A stretch of 14,749 nt of DNA from Bacteroidota bacterium (lineage in GTDB: Bacteria; Bacteroidota; Bacteroidia; Bacteroidales; UBA1402), in assembly GCA_030706285.1 (NCBI GenBank), contig JAUZOU010000032.1, positions 1 to 14,749 on the forward strand, written 5' to 3'. The translations under genes were made by a program, and so were the position numbers. Shown in pieces: positions 1 through 8,177 of the stretch. Numbering within the stretch: the stretch's first letter is position 1; each line of letters begins with the position of its first letter. The notes below the pieces were generated by a model that saw nothing but the letters and a program-made list of their open reading frames with translations, made no database searches and was not told the origin of the DNA.

Positions 1-2682
1 CTGGTGATGACCGGCAGGCAGGTTTCCATTGGCCAGGGTAGCGACGAGGTGCCCGTCCGTACCGAAGATATCCAGTTTGGTGAAACCTTCGGCAGGTAGG
101 GTAAAGTGAATGGTTGAATTGACGCAGAAGACGTCACAAATACGGTTGCCGCCGATAACCGGAATGCCCGATCCATTGTCGATAAAATGCACCGTATCTT
201 CGCTCAGGAAGGTGATCTGAGACAAGGCAGACCATTCGGAACCGTTTTTAGCTCTGGCGTTTACCGTACCGGCTCCAATAACGCGGAGCGGTTTTCCGTA
301 CAGGTAAGCGTTGTTCGAAACGGCTGATGTTACTGGCGTTCTGGGATCGGTCCCGTCAATGGTATAATAAATCGAGCCGGTTGTGGCTGAGATGGTTAGC
401 TCGATAGGCCCGGACAGTTTACCACCCTGTGAATTGTATTGCGGAGCCTCTGTCGATGGGACAAATCCGGCTGTTTTCAGTTGGTTGAAAACAAGTTGAC
501 TGCGTTTGGGAAAATAATTCGTCATCAGGTCATTCTTTCTGGGCAGCCAGTGGTCATAAAGGTTGTAGGGCACTTTTGTGGTGACATCAGCCAGGGATAC
601 ATCTTTGCAGTAGTCTCCCCAGCGGGCTGATTCACCGATGATGGCCGTATCGATGTTGGACGCCAGCTTTTCATACCGCCTGGCTGCTTCTTCGGCCGTC
701 AAGGCTCCTTCGTTGAAAAAATGCCGCTGAATACGGTCAGCCACCAGCAGTTTGAACTCCTTGTTCTTTTTCAGTTGGCTGAAAAGCGTGGTCGGAAAGC
801 CTGACACTTGATTCACCTTGTCCAGGGAAACATCAGTCAGGCTGGTTTCAGCATCCCAACTGGTAAAGTCGAAGCCATTGCCTGGCTCGATTCTGTTTCT
901 CAGCATAAACCAGTTGTTCTTGTCCCAGTCTGTATTACCGATATAGAAATTCATCAGCATGTAATCCACGAAATTTGTCATATCGAGCAGATGATTGGTC
1001 ATGAGCTCATTATATGGATCCGAGTTGGCAGAAAGTGCTTTCAGCGAGTTCCAGGCCGCTGTGTTTCCGTCAACCAGGCCTAGCGCCGGTTTGGACGTGT
1101 CAATGTCATCGTTCAGCACATCATAATCAGCATTTTCACCCCCTAAATAGGCTTCTGCGAATTTTTTGTTGATTTTCTCAGACAGTTCGTACAATCCCCA
1201 GTACAGGCCATTGATGTATAAATGAACGAATTTACCGTGAGACGCCGGGGCTCCCATATCCAGCAACGTTTGCCGGGCAAACGGGTCGTTGAGGTACTGA
1301 GCCGGTGCACAGGTTGTATAGCCTCCCTGAATCTTTAACCACGAGAAATTGTAGCCGGCTCTCAGTACCAGATCGTCAAATCGTTCGACGGCTTTTTTGT
1401 CATCGAATAGGTCGTAATTCAGTTTTGAAAAGCCATATTGGCTTCTGAATGAAAGTGTAAATGAATGCTTGGGTGAATTGTAGCTTTTCCGGCTGTTGCC
1501 GCCGTGCAGGCGAAGGCCGCAGTCTATCTGGAAGCCGCTGCTGTCGGACGGATCATACCATTCAACCGAAGCCGGCCGTTCCCAGGTGGCTCCCAAGGTG
1601 TTCGAACCGGTCGCTTTTGGATTATTGTTGTCATATGCTACATCGCCTGTGTAAATGTAAATGCCTCCGGTGTCCGGATTGGCCGAATATGAAAACAGAT
1701 ACCCAGGATTCGTTACGATGGAAACAGTTGGTATAGCCTTCAGAGCCTTGTCTATCAAGCTTTTGTAGATGGAACTGTTGCAGATGTCCGGATCCATTTC
1801 GTAGTCGGCCGGCGCTCTGGTTCCGGCTGTATACGTGCTGGTAAGGCCGTATTGCAGTGTCCCCCAACCGCTTGGATAGCCGGCCGGAGTTGCTGATTGG
1901 CGAACGACGGCTTCCGGAAAAATATAGGTATGAGTAACGACGTGACTGGCTATGCCGTTGCTGATACAGACGGCACTCAATGGGGTCGTCGTTGAAATCT
2001 GTATCGATGCGGTGTAGCATTTACCTGTTGCTGCAGAAGGGATGGTTCCGTCTGTCGTATAATAAATAACGGCTGATGGATCAGAGACAGAAAGGCTTAC
2101 CGTAAACGGCTTGTCATAAAATCCGCGACAGGCACTAAAGACGGGATCCATCACCGTCGTACCGAGACGGTTGCCGGCCCCTGGTGTCGGCGTCGAGAAA
2201 AAGGTCTGCTGATTCAGGTAAATGCCATAGGACACATTCGTTTGTTGAGGGGGAAAAGCGGGTGCATACTCGTAGGAGATCACTCCAGAGTCTGCTTCTA
2301 TCAGTGCCAGGTATTCACCTCCACCGGAAAGCTTGAAGTTGGTGTGCAGCTGTCCAGCCGGAACGGCTCTGTCTTTGCCTGAAGCGAAAATGACCAGGTA
2401 ATCGCCCGCACCGATAGAGACTACCGGAAAAGTCCACTTGCCTGGTTCATCGCTGTTGTCCGTCAAATGCCAGCCAGTAAGGTCAACGGCCGTTTCACCG
2501 GGATTGTACAATTCGATCCAGTCGGAATAATCGCCGTCTTCATCTTTAAGCCCGGTTGAATTCAGGGCTAAAAATTCACTGATAATGATTTTTTGGCTCA
2601 TGCTGGCATGAATGACCGGTGAAATGAGAAGAATGGCGATTGCCAGTAATCGGTTCAGGCAATAGGTTGATAATCTAATCAA
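1..2682 (-). CDS. Secreted CotH-type kinase with lamin-tail domain (3' end off window)
   Basis: An open frame of 894 codons runs to the window's left edge without a stop; the C-terminus is missing. Domains in order: signal peptide (residues 1-26, Arg then LLAIAILLISPVIHA, cut near HA-S); lamin-tail domain (about 28-145, beginning SQKIIISEFLALNS); chitobiase-C-like beta domain (about 179-260, with IYYTTDGT); CotH kinase domain (about 385-700); second chitobiase-C-like domain (about 746-822, with IYYTIDGTDPRT); and the start of a T9SS sorting or FlgD-Ig-like domain (from about 855, FTKLDIFGTDGHLVATL). CotH proteins are atypical kinases that phosphorylate Ser on secreted proteins in Bacillus. 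Likely kinase residues are K405 (in SPKHSF), D585 and N590 in DWDKNN (the D-to-N spacing of a protein-kinase catalytic loop) and D610 in SWDAE. Start: TTG at 2682 is chosen because it yields a full signal peptide; the first in-frame ATG (2601) would remove it. Export across both membranes by T9SS is inferred. Substrate unknown. Confidence 0.85.
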   Translation of the reverse strand, partial: MIRLSTYCLNRLLAIAILLISPVIHASMSQKIIISEFLALNSTGLKDEDGDYSDWIELYNPGETAVDLTGWHLTDNSDEPGKWTFPVVSIGAGDYLVIFASGKDRAVPAGQLHTNFKLSGGGEYLALIEADSGVISYEYAPAFPPQQTNVSYGIYLNQQTFFSTPTPGAGNRLGTTVMDPVFSACRGFYDKPFTVSLSVSDPSAVIYYTTDGTIPSAATGKCYTASIQISTTTPLSAVCISNGIASHVVTHTYIFPEAVVRQSATPAGYPSGWGTLQYGLTSTYTAGTRAPADYEMDPDICNSSIYKSLIDKALKAIPTVSIVTNPGYLFSYSANPDTGGIYIYTGDVAYDNNNPKATGSNTLGATWERPASVEWYDPSDSSGFQIDCGLRLHGGNSRKSYNSPKHSFTLSFRSQYGFSKLNYDLFDDKKAVERFDDLVLRAGYNFSWLKIQGGYTTCAPAQYLNDPFARQTLLDMGAPASHGKFVHLYINGLYWGLYELSEKINKKFAEAYLGGENADYDVLNDDIDTSKPALGLVDGNTAAWNSLKALSANSDPYNELMTNHLLDMTNFVDYMLMNFYIGNTDWDKNNWFMLRNRIEPGNGFDFTSWDAETSLTDVSLDKVNQVSGFPTTLFSQLKKNKEFKLLVADRIQRHFFNEGALTAEEAARRYEKLASNIDTAIIGESARWGDYCKDVSLADVTTKVPYNLYDHWLPRKNDLMTNYFPKRSQLVFNQLKTAGFVPSTEAPQYNSQGGKLSGPIELTISATTGSIYYTIDGTDPRTPVTSAVSNNAYLYGKPLRVIGAGTVNARAKNGSEWSALSQITFLSEDTVHFIDNGSGIPVIGGNRICDVFCVNSTIHFTLPAEGFTKLDIFGTDGHLVATLANGNLPAGHHQ

Positions 2683-2725
2683 TGTCGTGTGCTTTTCAGG
2701 TTGATACTTTTCAGTAAATTTGCTA

Positions 2726-2753
2726 CAAAGAAACAAAAAAAACGCTTCATCAA
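2726..2753 (-). promoter_or_regulatory. Weak candidate promoter of the CotH gene
   Basis: Read on the minus strand, TTTCTTTG (2733-2726) differs from the Bacteroidetes -7 box TAnnTTTG at one position. A TTG lies 17 bases upstream (2753-2751), where a -33 box would sit, though the spacing is short. It would give a leader of roughly 35 bases before the TTG start. Weak: one mismatch in AT-rich DNA. Confidence 0.25.
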
Positions 2754-2864
2754 GCTCATTCTTGCCGTTGATTTATCAAACGGATCAGCATGGGTAGAGA
2801 ACGGCCGAAATTCAGACCGGGCTCTTTTTCGGGCTTTCCGCATCGAATAAATACGATGATTTTG

Positions 2865-2872
2865 TATATTTG
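2865..2872 (+). promoter_or_regulatory. -7 promoter box of the AsmA-family gene
   Basis: TATATTTG matches the Bacteroidetes -7 consensus TAnnTTTG exactly and ends 26 bases before the ATG at 2899, so the transcript leader would be about 20 bases. I find no convincing TTTG at the usual -33 distance. The rest of the 216-base divergent region (2683-2898) holds no other recognisable element. Confidence 0.5.
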
Positions 2873-2898
2873 ATGGATTAATTACAACCGATCCGGCC

Positions 2899-5565
2899 AT
2901 GAAAAAATTATCCCGTTTCCTAGCCTTTTTCGTTGCATGTATCGTATTGATCATGCTGTTGTTGCCGCTGGCTTTTAATGGAAAAGCCACTGGCATCATT
3001 GAAAAACAGTGTGACAAACATTTAATGGCTGACGTTCGTTTCAGTAAACTAAAACTGAATCTGTTCAGGGCTTTTCCGGATGTTTCAGTCACCTTGACCG
3101 ATTTGACAGTAGCTGGAGTCGATACGTTCAGAAACGATACATTGGTAAAAGCAGAGAAGATCAGACTGACCGTCAACCTGAAGAGCCTTCTTTCTAATGA
3201 AGGCGTTACGATTAAACGGGTTGAGCTGGACAAACCTGCTATTTATGCCAAGGTGCTTGCTGATGGTAGGGCCAACTGGAACATAACCAAACCGGATACA
3301 ACGCCTGAAAAAGAAGCGGATACAACCTCGGTGACGTTGAAAATCAAGAAAATAACCATCAAGGATGCCCACGTCGTTTATGATGACCGTGAATCGTCCA
3401 TGTTGGCTGTTATTGACAATTGGAGCGGTACGCTAAAGGGCAATCTGTCATCAGACAAGACGTTGCTCGAAACCAAATCAGCCATCGGCGAACTGTCTTT
3501 TTCCAAAGGCAACTTCCCATTTCTGAATAAGGTTAAGGTGAAGGCTGACATGGCTATGGATGCTGACTTCAAGCACTCCAAATATACTTTCAAAACCAAT
3601 CGTATCAAACTGAATGACATGGATGTTTCGGTTGACGGGTATGTGCAAATGCCCGATACGTCAACTGTTCGGATGGACTTAACCTTGAATACGCAGAAGG
3701 TTGATTTCAAGGAACTGTTGTCGTTGGTACCGTCCATCTATCGTAAAAATTTCAGTTCCGTCAAGACAACGGGCAATCTGACTTGCTCCGCTTTTGTGAA
3801 AGGAGATATGACTGCAACCGCTTATCCGGCTTTTGATGTGAAACTGGCTGTTAAAGAGGCTTCTTTCCAGTATCCGTCTTTACCGTCTTCCGTTACCCAG
3901 ATAGGGATCGATGCTCATATCAGCAGTGCCGGCGGTCCGTTGGATCATGTGAAAGTAGACATACCTAAGTTTCATATGAACATGGCCGGCAATCCGATTG
4001 ATGCCACCCTGCTTTTGACAACGCCGATGAGCGATCCGGATTTCAAGGCCACCGTCAAAGGCATATTGGATCTTGGGAAAATCAAGGAAGTTTATCCGCT
4101 TGATAAGGGTACAATGTTGAAGGGCCGGATTAATGCCAATCTGAGTGCGGCTGGCCGGATGTCCTATGTGGAAAGTGGCCGTTACGAACAATTCAAGGCG
4201 TCAGGTACGGCAACGGCTACCGGTTTGAGGTATGTCTCAACGGGACTGCCGACGGTTGATATCCGCAACGCCACCATAGCCCTTAATCCGAAGCAAATTA
4301 CACTGAGTGCTCTTTCGCTTTTGATCGGAAAGAATGATGTGCAGGCGACGGGTAGTTTGAGCAATTTTATCCCTTGGTTTTTTAAGAATAAGACCTTGAC
4401 TGGTCACCTGAACGTGAATTCAACGTATCTGAACCTGAATGATTTGATGTCAAAGAGTACGGGTGCGGCGGCAGCGAAGACAACAAAAAAAGAACCGGAA
4501 GCGGTGAAGGCTTTCCAACTACCCAAAAATTTGGATCTCAGTCTGAACGCTACCGGAAAGAAAGTGATATTCAATAAACTGACTATGGATCATGTTCAGG
4601 GCAATGTTGGTGTCCGGAACGGGCAGGTGACCTTGAAAAATCTATCTGCCAATGCATTAGGTGGTTCGATCGGAGTAAACGGGTATTATGAAGCAACGTC
4701 TGTCGAGAAGCCGGTCGTCGATTTCAATCTGGTGCTTCAAAAGGTCTCATTCAAGCAAATGTTCAGCACGTTCACGATGGTCAAATCGCTGGTTCCAATC
4801 TTTGAAAAGACACAGGGAGACTTTAGTATGAGTCTACAGTTCAATACTTTAATGGACAAATACCTGAATCCGGATTTGATGACGCTGACCGGGAAAGGAA
4901 GGCTCCGGTCTGATAATGTCAGCGTTTCAGGTGTAAAAGCGATGGATTTGTTGGCAACTACGTTGAAGAACGAATCGCTGAGAACCATCGCACCTAAAAA
5001 CCTGAACATATCGTTCAGTATCAACAAGGGGCGTGTCCATACTTCCCCGTTTGACCTGACTGTCGGAACGACGAAACTGAATTTCGAAGGAAGCACCGGC
5101 ATTGATAAAACCATCGACTATAAAGTCAACGTCACGTTGCCATCCGGTCTGTCTCAAAGAGGGCTGACTTCGCTTAAGGGAACGATTGGCGGAACATTCA
5201 CAAAGCCTACACTGAAGCTGGATATGCAGGATCTGGCCAAACAAATGACGACCACTGTGGCCGATAAACTGAGCCGGCAATTATCCGGTGCGACCGTCAA
5301 TGAAAATGTGGCCAAGGCAAAAGATGAGTTGAACAAGAAGGCGGCTGAAATCCGTGCTCAGGCCAAAATTGCCGGGGATAAACTGATTCAGGAAGCGGAG
5401 ACCGAAGGGAACAAACTGGTTGAAAACGCCAAAAACCCACTGGTGAAGGCTGCCGCGAAACTAACAGCAGAAAAAATGAAGGCTGAAGCAAAGAAAAAAG
5501 CAGCGGATCTGGAAGTGAAAGCTGAAGAAAAAATCAAAGCTCTTGAAGCTTCTTACACTAAATAA
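2899..5565 (+). CDS. AsmA-family inner-membrane-anchored envelope protein
   Basis: The 888-residue product starts with a Lys-Lys-Leu-Ser-Arg n-region and one hydrophobic segment (about 6-26), an uncleaved anchor leaving the bulk in the periplasm. The body consists of repeated short amphipathic beta strands, with an AsmA N-terminal-type region (MADVRFSKLKLNLFRAFPDV, about 44-63) and an AsmA-like C-terminal region (about 550-780). Residues from about 793 to the end form a Lys/Ala/Glu-rich helix, probably a coiled coil, after a short Thr-rich linker. AsmA-like proteins (TamB, YhdP, AsmA) are thought to form long grooved bridges that carry phospholipid between inner and outer membranes; that role is family knowledge, not visible here. 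The ATG at 2899 follows a good -7 box and gives the anchor. The next gene is 97 bases downstream on the same strand, separated by two hairpins, so read-through is possible but not evident. Family sure; precise role unknown. Confidence 0.88.
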   Translation: MKKLSRFLAFFVACIVLIMLLLPLAFNGKATGIIEKQCDKHLMADVRFSKLKLNLFRAFPDVSVTLTDLTVAGVDTFRNDTLVKAEKIRLTVNLKSLLSNEGVTIKRVELDKPAIYAKVLADGRANWNITKPDTTPEKEADTTSVTLKIKKITIKDAHVVYDDRESSMLAVIDNWSGTLKGNLSSDKTLLETKSAIGELSFSKGNFPFLNKVKVKADMAMDADFKHSKYTFKTNRIKLNDMDVSVDGYVQMPDTSTVRMDLTLNTQKVDFKELLSLVPSIYRKNFSSVKTTGNLTCSAFVKGDMTATAYPAFDVKLAVKEASFQYPSLPSSVTQIGIDAHISSAGGPLDHVKVDIPKFHMNMAGNPIDATLLLTTPMSDPDFKATVKGILDLGKIKEVYPLDKGTMLKGRINANLSAAGRMSYVESGRYEQFKASGTATATGLRYVSTGLPTVDIRNATIALNPKQITLSALSLLIGKNDVQATGSLSNFIPWFFKNKTLTGHLNVNSTYLNLNDLMSKSTGAAAAKTTKKEPEAVKAFQLPKNLDLSLNATGKKVIFNKLTMDHVQGNVGVRNGQVTLKNLSANALGGSIGVNGYYEATSVEKPVVDFNLVLQKVSFKQMFSTFTMVKSLVPIFEKTQGDFSMSLQFNTLMDKYLNPDLMTLTGKGRLRSDNVSVSGVKAMDLLATTLKNESLRTIAPKNLNISFSINKGRVHTSPFDLTVGTTKLNFEGSTGIDKTIDYKVNVTLPSGLSQRGLTSLKGTIGGTFTKPTLKLDMQDLAKQMTTTVADKLSRQLSGATVNENVAKAKDELNKKAAEIRAQAKIAGDKLIQEAETEGNKLVENAKNPLVKAAAKLTAEKMKAEAKKKAADLEVKAEEKIKALEASYTK

Positions 5566-5572
5566 ACAGTCC

Positions 5573-5586
5573 CGGGACGAGTCCCG
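5573..5586. repeat. Compact palindromic hairpin 1 between asmA-like and kinase genes
   Basis: CGGGAC, GA, GTCCCG: perfect 6-base arms, more realistically a 5-bp stem with a CGAG loop. It starts 8 bases after the stop of the AsmA-family gene. No T-tract follows, so it is not a standard intrinsic terminator; it may stabilise the transcript end or be a REP-like element. Confidence 0.6.
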
Positions 5587-5613
5587 ATGTATTAAATGGA
5601 ATAAATAGTGTTT

Positions 5614-5629
5614 CCGACCCAAGGGTCGG
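5614..5629. repeat. Compact palindromic hairpin 2 between asmA-like and kinase genes
   Basis: CCGACCC, AA, GGGTCGG: perfect 7-base arms, or a 6-bp stem with a four-base loop. It lies 27 bases after the first hairpin and 33 bases before the kinase ATG. It too lacks a T-tract. The two hairpins are GC-rich in an otherwise AT-rich gap. Confidence 0.6.
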
Positions 5630-5662
5630 GGTATTGAGCCACTTTATGAATAAAATTAGAAC

Positions 5663-8158
5663 ATGAAGTTCCCCGGACAAAATACGAACAATCGCATTGT
5701 ATGGATCCTTTTTATGATACAGACCTCATTGTTAGTGATCGTCACTTGCATGAATCTGATTCTGAAAAACCCGTTGATGCTGGCTATTTATTGGGCGTAT
5801 TATCTTCTTTCAGCAGCGAATTTTCTGCTGTATAAGAAACTGAGAAACTTCAGTCTGTGGGCGAATTGGCTGATTGGTTTGTCTGGCCTGGATTTCTGGT
5901 ATCTGTTCTATAACGGCGGAAATGCCGGATCGGGTATGATGTGGTCGTTTGCCTTCCCATTCCTGACTTTTTACCTGAAAGAGGTGAAAGTCGGATGGAA
6001 ATATTCATTGGTCTTCTATTTGGGTATGTTGGCTATTTTTGCCGGTTCCCTGGTTGGCGTTTGCCCTCAGCACCAGCCGCTCAATTTCATGCTTGTCTTT
6101 TTTGTGATCAGCCTGGTGTTGTGTGTGGTCCTTTACCACTATGAAGAGAATAAACACATTTCCAGAGAAGCACTTCACCGGAATGATATGCTAATCAACT
6201 ATGCCAGCGATATGTTGTGCGTTTCCGGCTTTGACGGTTATTACAGTTCGGTCAATCCAACCTTCGTCGACTTGCTGGGGCGAAGTGAACGGGAATTGAC
6301 ATCCAACCCATTTATCGAATTTGTTCATCCTGACGACCGGTTAAAGACGAAGAACGAATTCAACTACATCCTGAGTGGAAAAAAGGATAGTGTCCTTGAA
6401 AACCGGTTTTTATGCAGCGACGGCACCTACCGATGGATTTCCTGGAGGTCGGTTGCCGATCAGAACGAAAAACGCTGTTACAGTGTCGGAAGGGATATTA
6501 CGGAAGAAAGAACGCTCTTTCTCCGGTTGCAGGCCAGCGAGGGCATGTTCCGGACATTGACGGAGCAATCGACGACGGGTGTTTTTATTTATCAGAATGG
6601 CCGTTTCATCAAATGCAACAACGCTTTTTGTAACATGTTCGGGTGTACGGAAAAGGATGTGTATGAATCTGGAATCCTTCAATTCATCCATCCCGATTAC
6701 AGGGCATTTGTGGAAAGCCGGCTCAGCCAGAGAAATGAAGGACAAGAAGGTCTTTCCAAAAATGAGATACAGCTAAATCCAGGATACGGGCAGGTCAGGT
6801 GGGTGCTCTATGTCACGAATCTGATCAAAATGGAAGGGGGAAATACCCTCATTGGAAGCGTGTTTGATGTCACAGACCGGAAACTGCTTGAAGAAAAACT
6901 GACATACAAATCGAATTTTCTGGAACTGATTGTCGATGTCTCGTCCGATTTTATCAATTCAACCCCCGAAAACATAGATGGTAAGATCAACCAACTGCTT
7001 GAACGGTTCGGCCGGTTTCTGCATGTTGACCGGTGTTATTTGTTTAAGTTTGATCCAGAGGCTCCTGTTATTACGAATTCCTTTGAATGGTGCGCGGAGG
7101 ATGTGACCTCATTCAGACTGTTTTTTGATGGGTACGAACCGGATATGATTCAACTATTAAAAACATATCTCAGCTTGTTTGAATTGGTTTATATCAAAGA
7201 CAAAGAAGAATTTGAATTTCCTGTTAAGTGGATGAAAGAAGAACTTGACAAGGAGCAGATCCAATCAATCCTGATTATTCCGTTGGTCAAGAACGGCATT
7301 ACGCTCGGCGCTTTCGGTTTTGATGGCGTTAAGGAGCGAAAGGAGGTGGACAGTGATACGATCAAATTGCTGAAGGTACTGACACATATTCTGGCGGATA
7401 CCATTGAAAAGAACGATCTGGACAAAAAATTGAGAGACACGACGGTTGAATTGCAGCAAATCAATGTCACAAAAGACAAATTATTTTCGATCATTGCCCA
7501 TGACCTTCGAAGCCCGTTCAACTCGTTCATTGGTTTTACCGATCTGATGATAGATCCGGAATCGACATTGACCGTCCGTGAAATGCGGGATTATGCGAAG
7601 TTACTGAATCAACTGGCACTGACTTCATTTGATTTATTGGAGAATTTGTTGGATTGGTCCAGGCTGCAGCAGGGTATTCTAAAACCTCAGCCGACTGAGG
7701 TCTCTGTCCATGAGTTTATTGGACAAACCCTCGGGGCACTGGAAGAGAGGGCTGAACGGAAAAAACAGCTGATACGCATCATTGCAGAACCCAATATGAA
7801 GGCCATATTTGATAAACGTATGATTGAGACCGTGATCCGGAACCTGTTTTCGAATGCGATCAAATTTACCCCGCAGGGTGGTATCATCACGATTCAGGCC
7901 AGACTCATGCCTACCAACGACTTCCGGTTATGCGTTTCCGATACCGGCATTGGTATTCCGGAACAGCTGATGCCATTGATCTTCAACATAAGCAGAGAGA
8001 AGGGACGACCTGGACTCGACGGAGAAAAGAGCTCGGGCATCGGGCTAATGCTGTGCAAGGAATGCGTGGAATTGCACAACGGTAAGATTTGGGTGCAAAG
8101 CCTGGAATTCAAAGGCAGTACCTTTTTCGTCGAAATACCTCAACTGTCAGAATCCTGA
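5663..8158 (+). CDS. Membrane-bound PAS-PAS-GAF sensor histidine kinase
   Basis: This 831-residue protein would sense a signal at or in the inner membrane and autophosphorylate on His. Residues 12-159 contain about six hydrophobic helices (near 12-33, 36-58, 64-83, 91-108, 115-134, 140-159). PAS 1 covers about 176-286 (FVHPDD motif, closing with GRDITEERT) and PAS 2 about 292-408 (FIHPDY, closing with FDVTDRK). A GAF-like domain spans about 420-585 and a short helix leads to the HisKA domain with H613 in AHDLRSPFNSF. The ATPase domain has N731 (NLFSNAIKF), D760 in DTGIGIP, and the glycine-rich SSGIGL around 790-795. All catalytic boxes are intact. There is no receiver domain and no response regulator nearby, so it is an orphan whose partner lies elsewhere. 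The ATG at 5663 keeps the complete membrane part. Its stop is 3 bases from the stop of the opposing aldehyde dehydrogenase gene. The ligand cannot be told. Confidence 0.92.
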   Translation: MKFPGQNTNNRIVWILFMIQTSLLVIVTCMNLILKNPLMLAIYWAYYLLSAANFLLYKKLRNFSLWANWLIGLSGLDFWYLFYNGGNAGSGMMWSFAFPFLTFYLKEVKVGWKYSLVFYLGMLAIFAGSLVGVCPQHQPLNFMLVFFVISLVLCVVLYHYEENKHISREALHRNDMLINYASDMLCVSGFDGYYSSVNPTFVDLLGRSERELTSNPFIEFVHPDDRLKTKNEFNYILSGKKDSVLENRFLCSDGTYRWISWRSVADQNEKRCYSVGRDITEERTLFLRLQASEGMFRTLTEQSTTGVFIYQNGRFIKCNNAFCNMFGCTEKDVYESGILQFIHPDYRAFVESRLSQRNEGQEGLSKNEIQLNPGYGQVRWVLYVTNLIKMEGGNTLIGSVFDVTDRKLLEEKLTYKSNFLELIVDVSSDFINSTPENIDGKINQLLERFGRFLHVDRCYLFKFDPEAPVITNSFEWCAEDVTSFRLFFDGYEPDMIQLLKTYLSLFELVYIKDKEEFEFPVKWMKEELDKEQIQSILIIPLVKNGITLGAFGFDGVKERKEVDSDTIKLLKVLTHILADTIEKNDLDKKLRDTTVELQQINVTKDKLFSIIAHDLRSPFNSFIGFTDLMIDPESTLTVREMRDYAKLLNQLALTSFDLLENLLDWSRLQQGILKPQPTEVSVHEFIGQTLGALEERAERKKQLIRIIAEPNMKAIFDKRMIETVIRNLFSNAIKFTPQGGIITIQARLMPTNDFRLCVSDTGIGIPEQLMPLIFNISREKGRPGLDGEKSSGIGLMLCKECVELHNGKIWVQSLEFKGSTFFVEIPQLSES

Positions 8159-8177
8159 TGCTCAGAGGAATTTTTTT
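8153..8177 (+). terminator. Possible intrinsic terminator over the convergent stop codons
   Basis: A small hairpin (TCCT, GA, loop TGC, TC, with a 2-base bulge, then AGGA) is followed by AA and seven T. It covers the kinase stop and the last codons of the opposing aldehyde dehydrogenase gene; the T-run is the complement of that gene's Lys-Lys-Phe codons. The stem is short, so termination may be weak. Confidence 0.35.

Noticed and set aside
1461..2020. Plus- and minus-strand ORFs of 60-130 codons inside the CotH gene
   Set aside because: They are other frames of a continuous, domain-rich minus-strand frame; their translations are Cys/Arg/His-rich shadows without motifs.
2679..3233. 184-codon minus-strand ORF opposite the start of the AsmA-family gene
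   Set aside because: Most of it is antisense to a well-supported coding sequence and its composition shows no protein-like pattern. Only its last 26 codons, in the intergenic region, are of interest as a possible leader.
5646..5666. Six-codon ORF overlapping the kinase start (stop TGA shares ATGA with the ATG)
   Set aside because: Such tiny ORFs occur often by chance in AT-rich leaders, and nothing else supports coupling.
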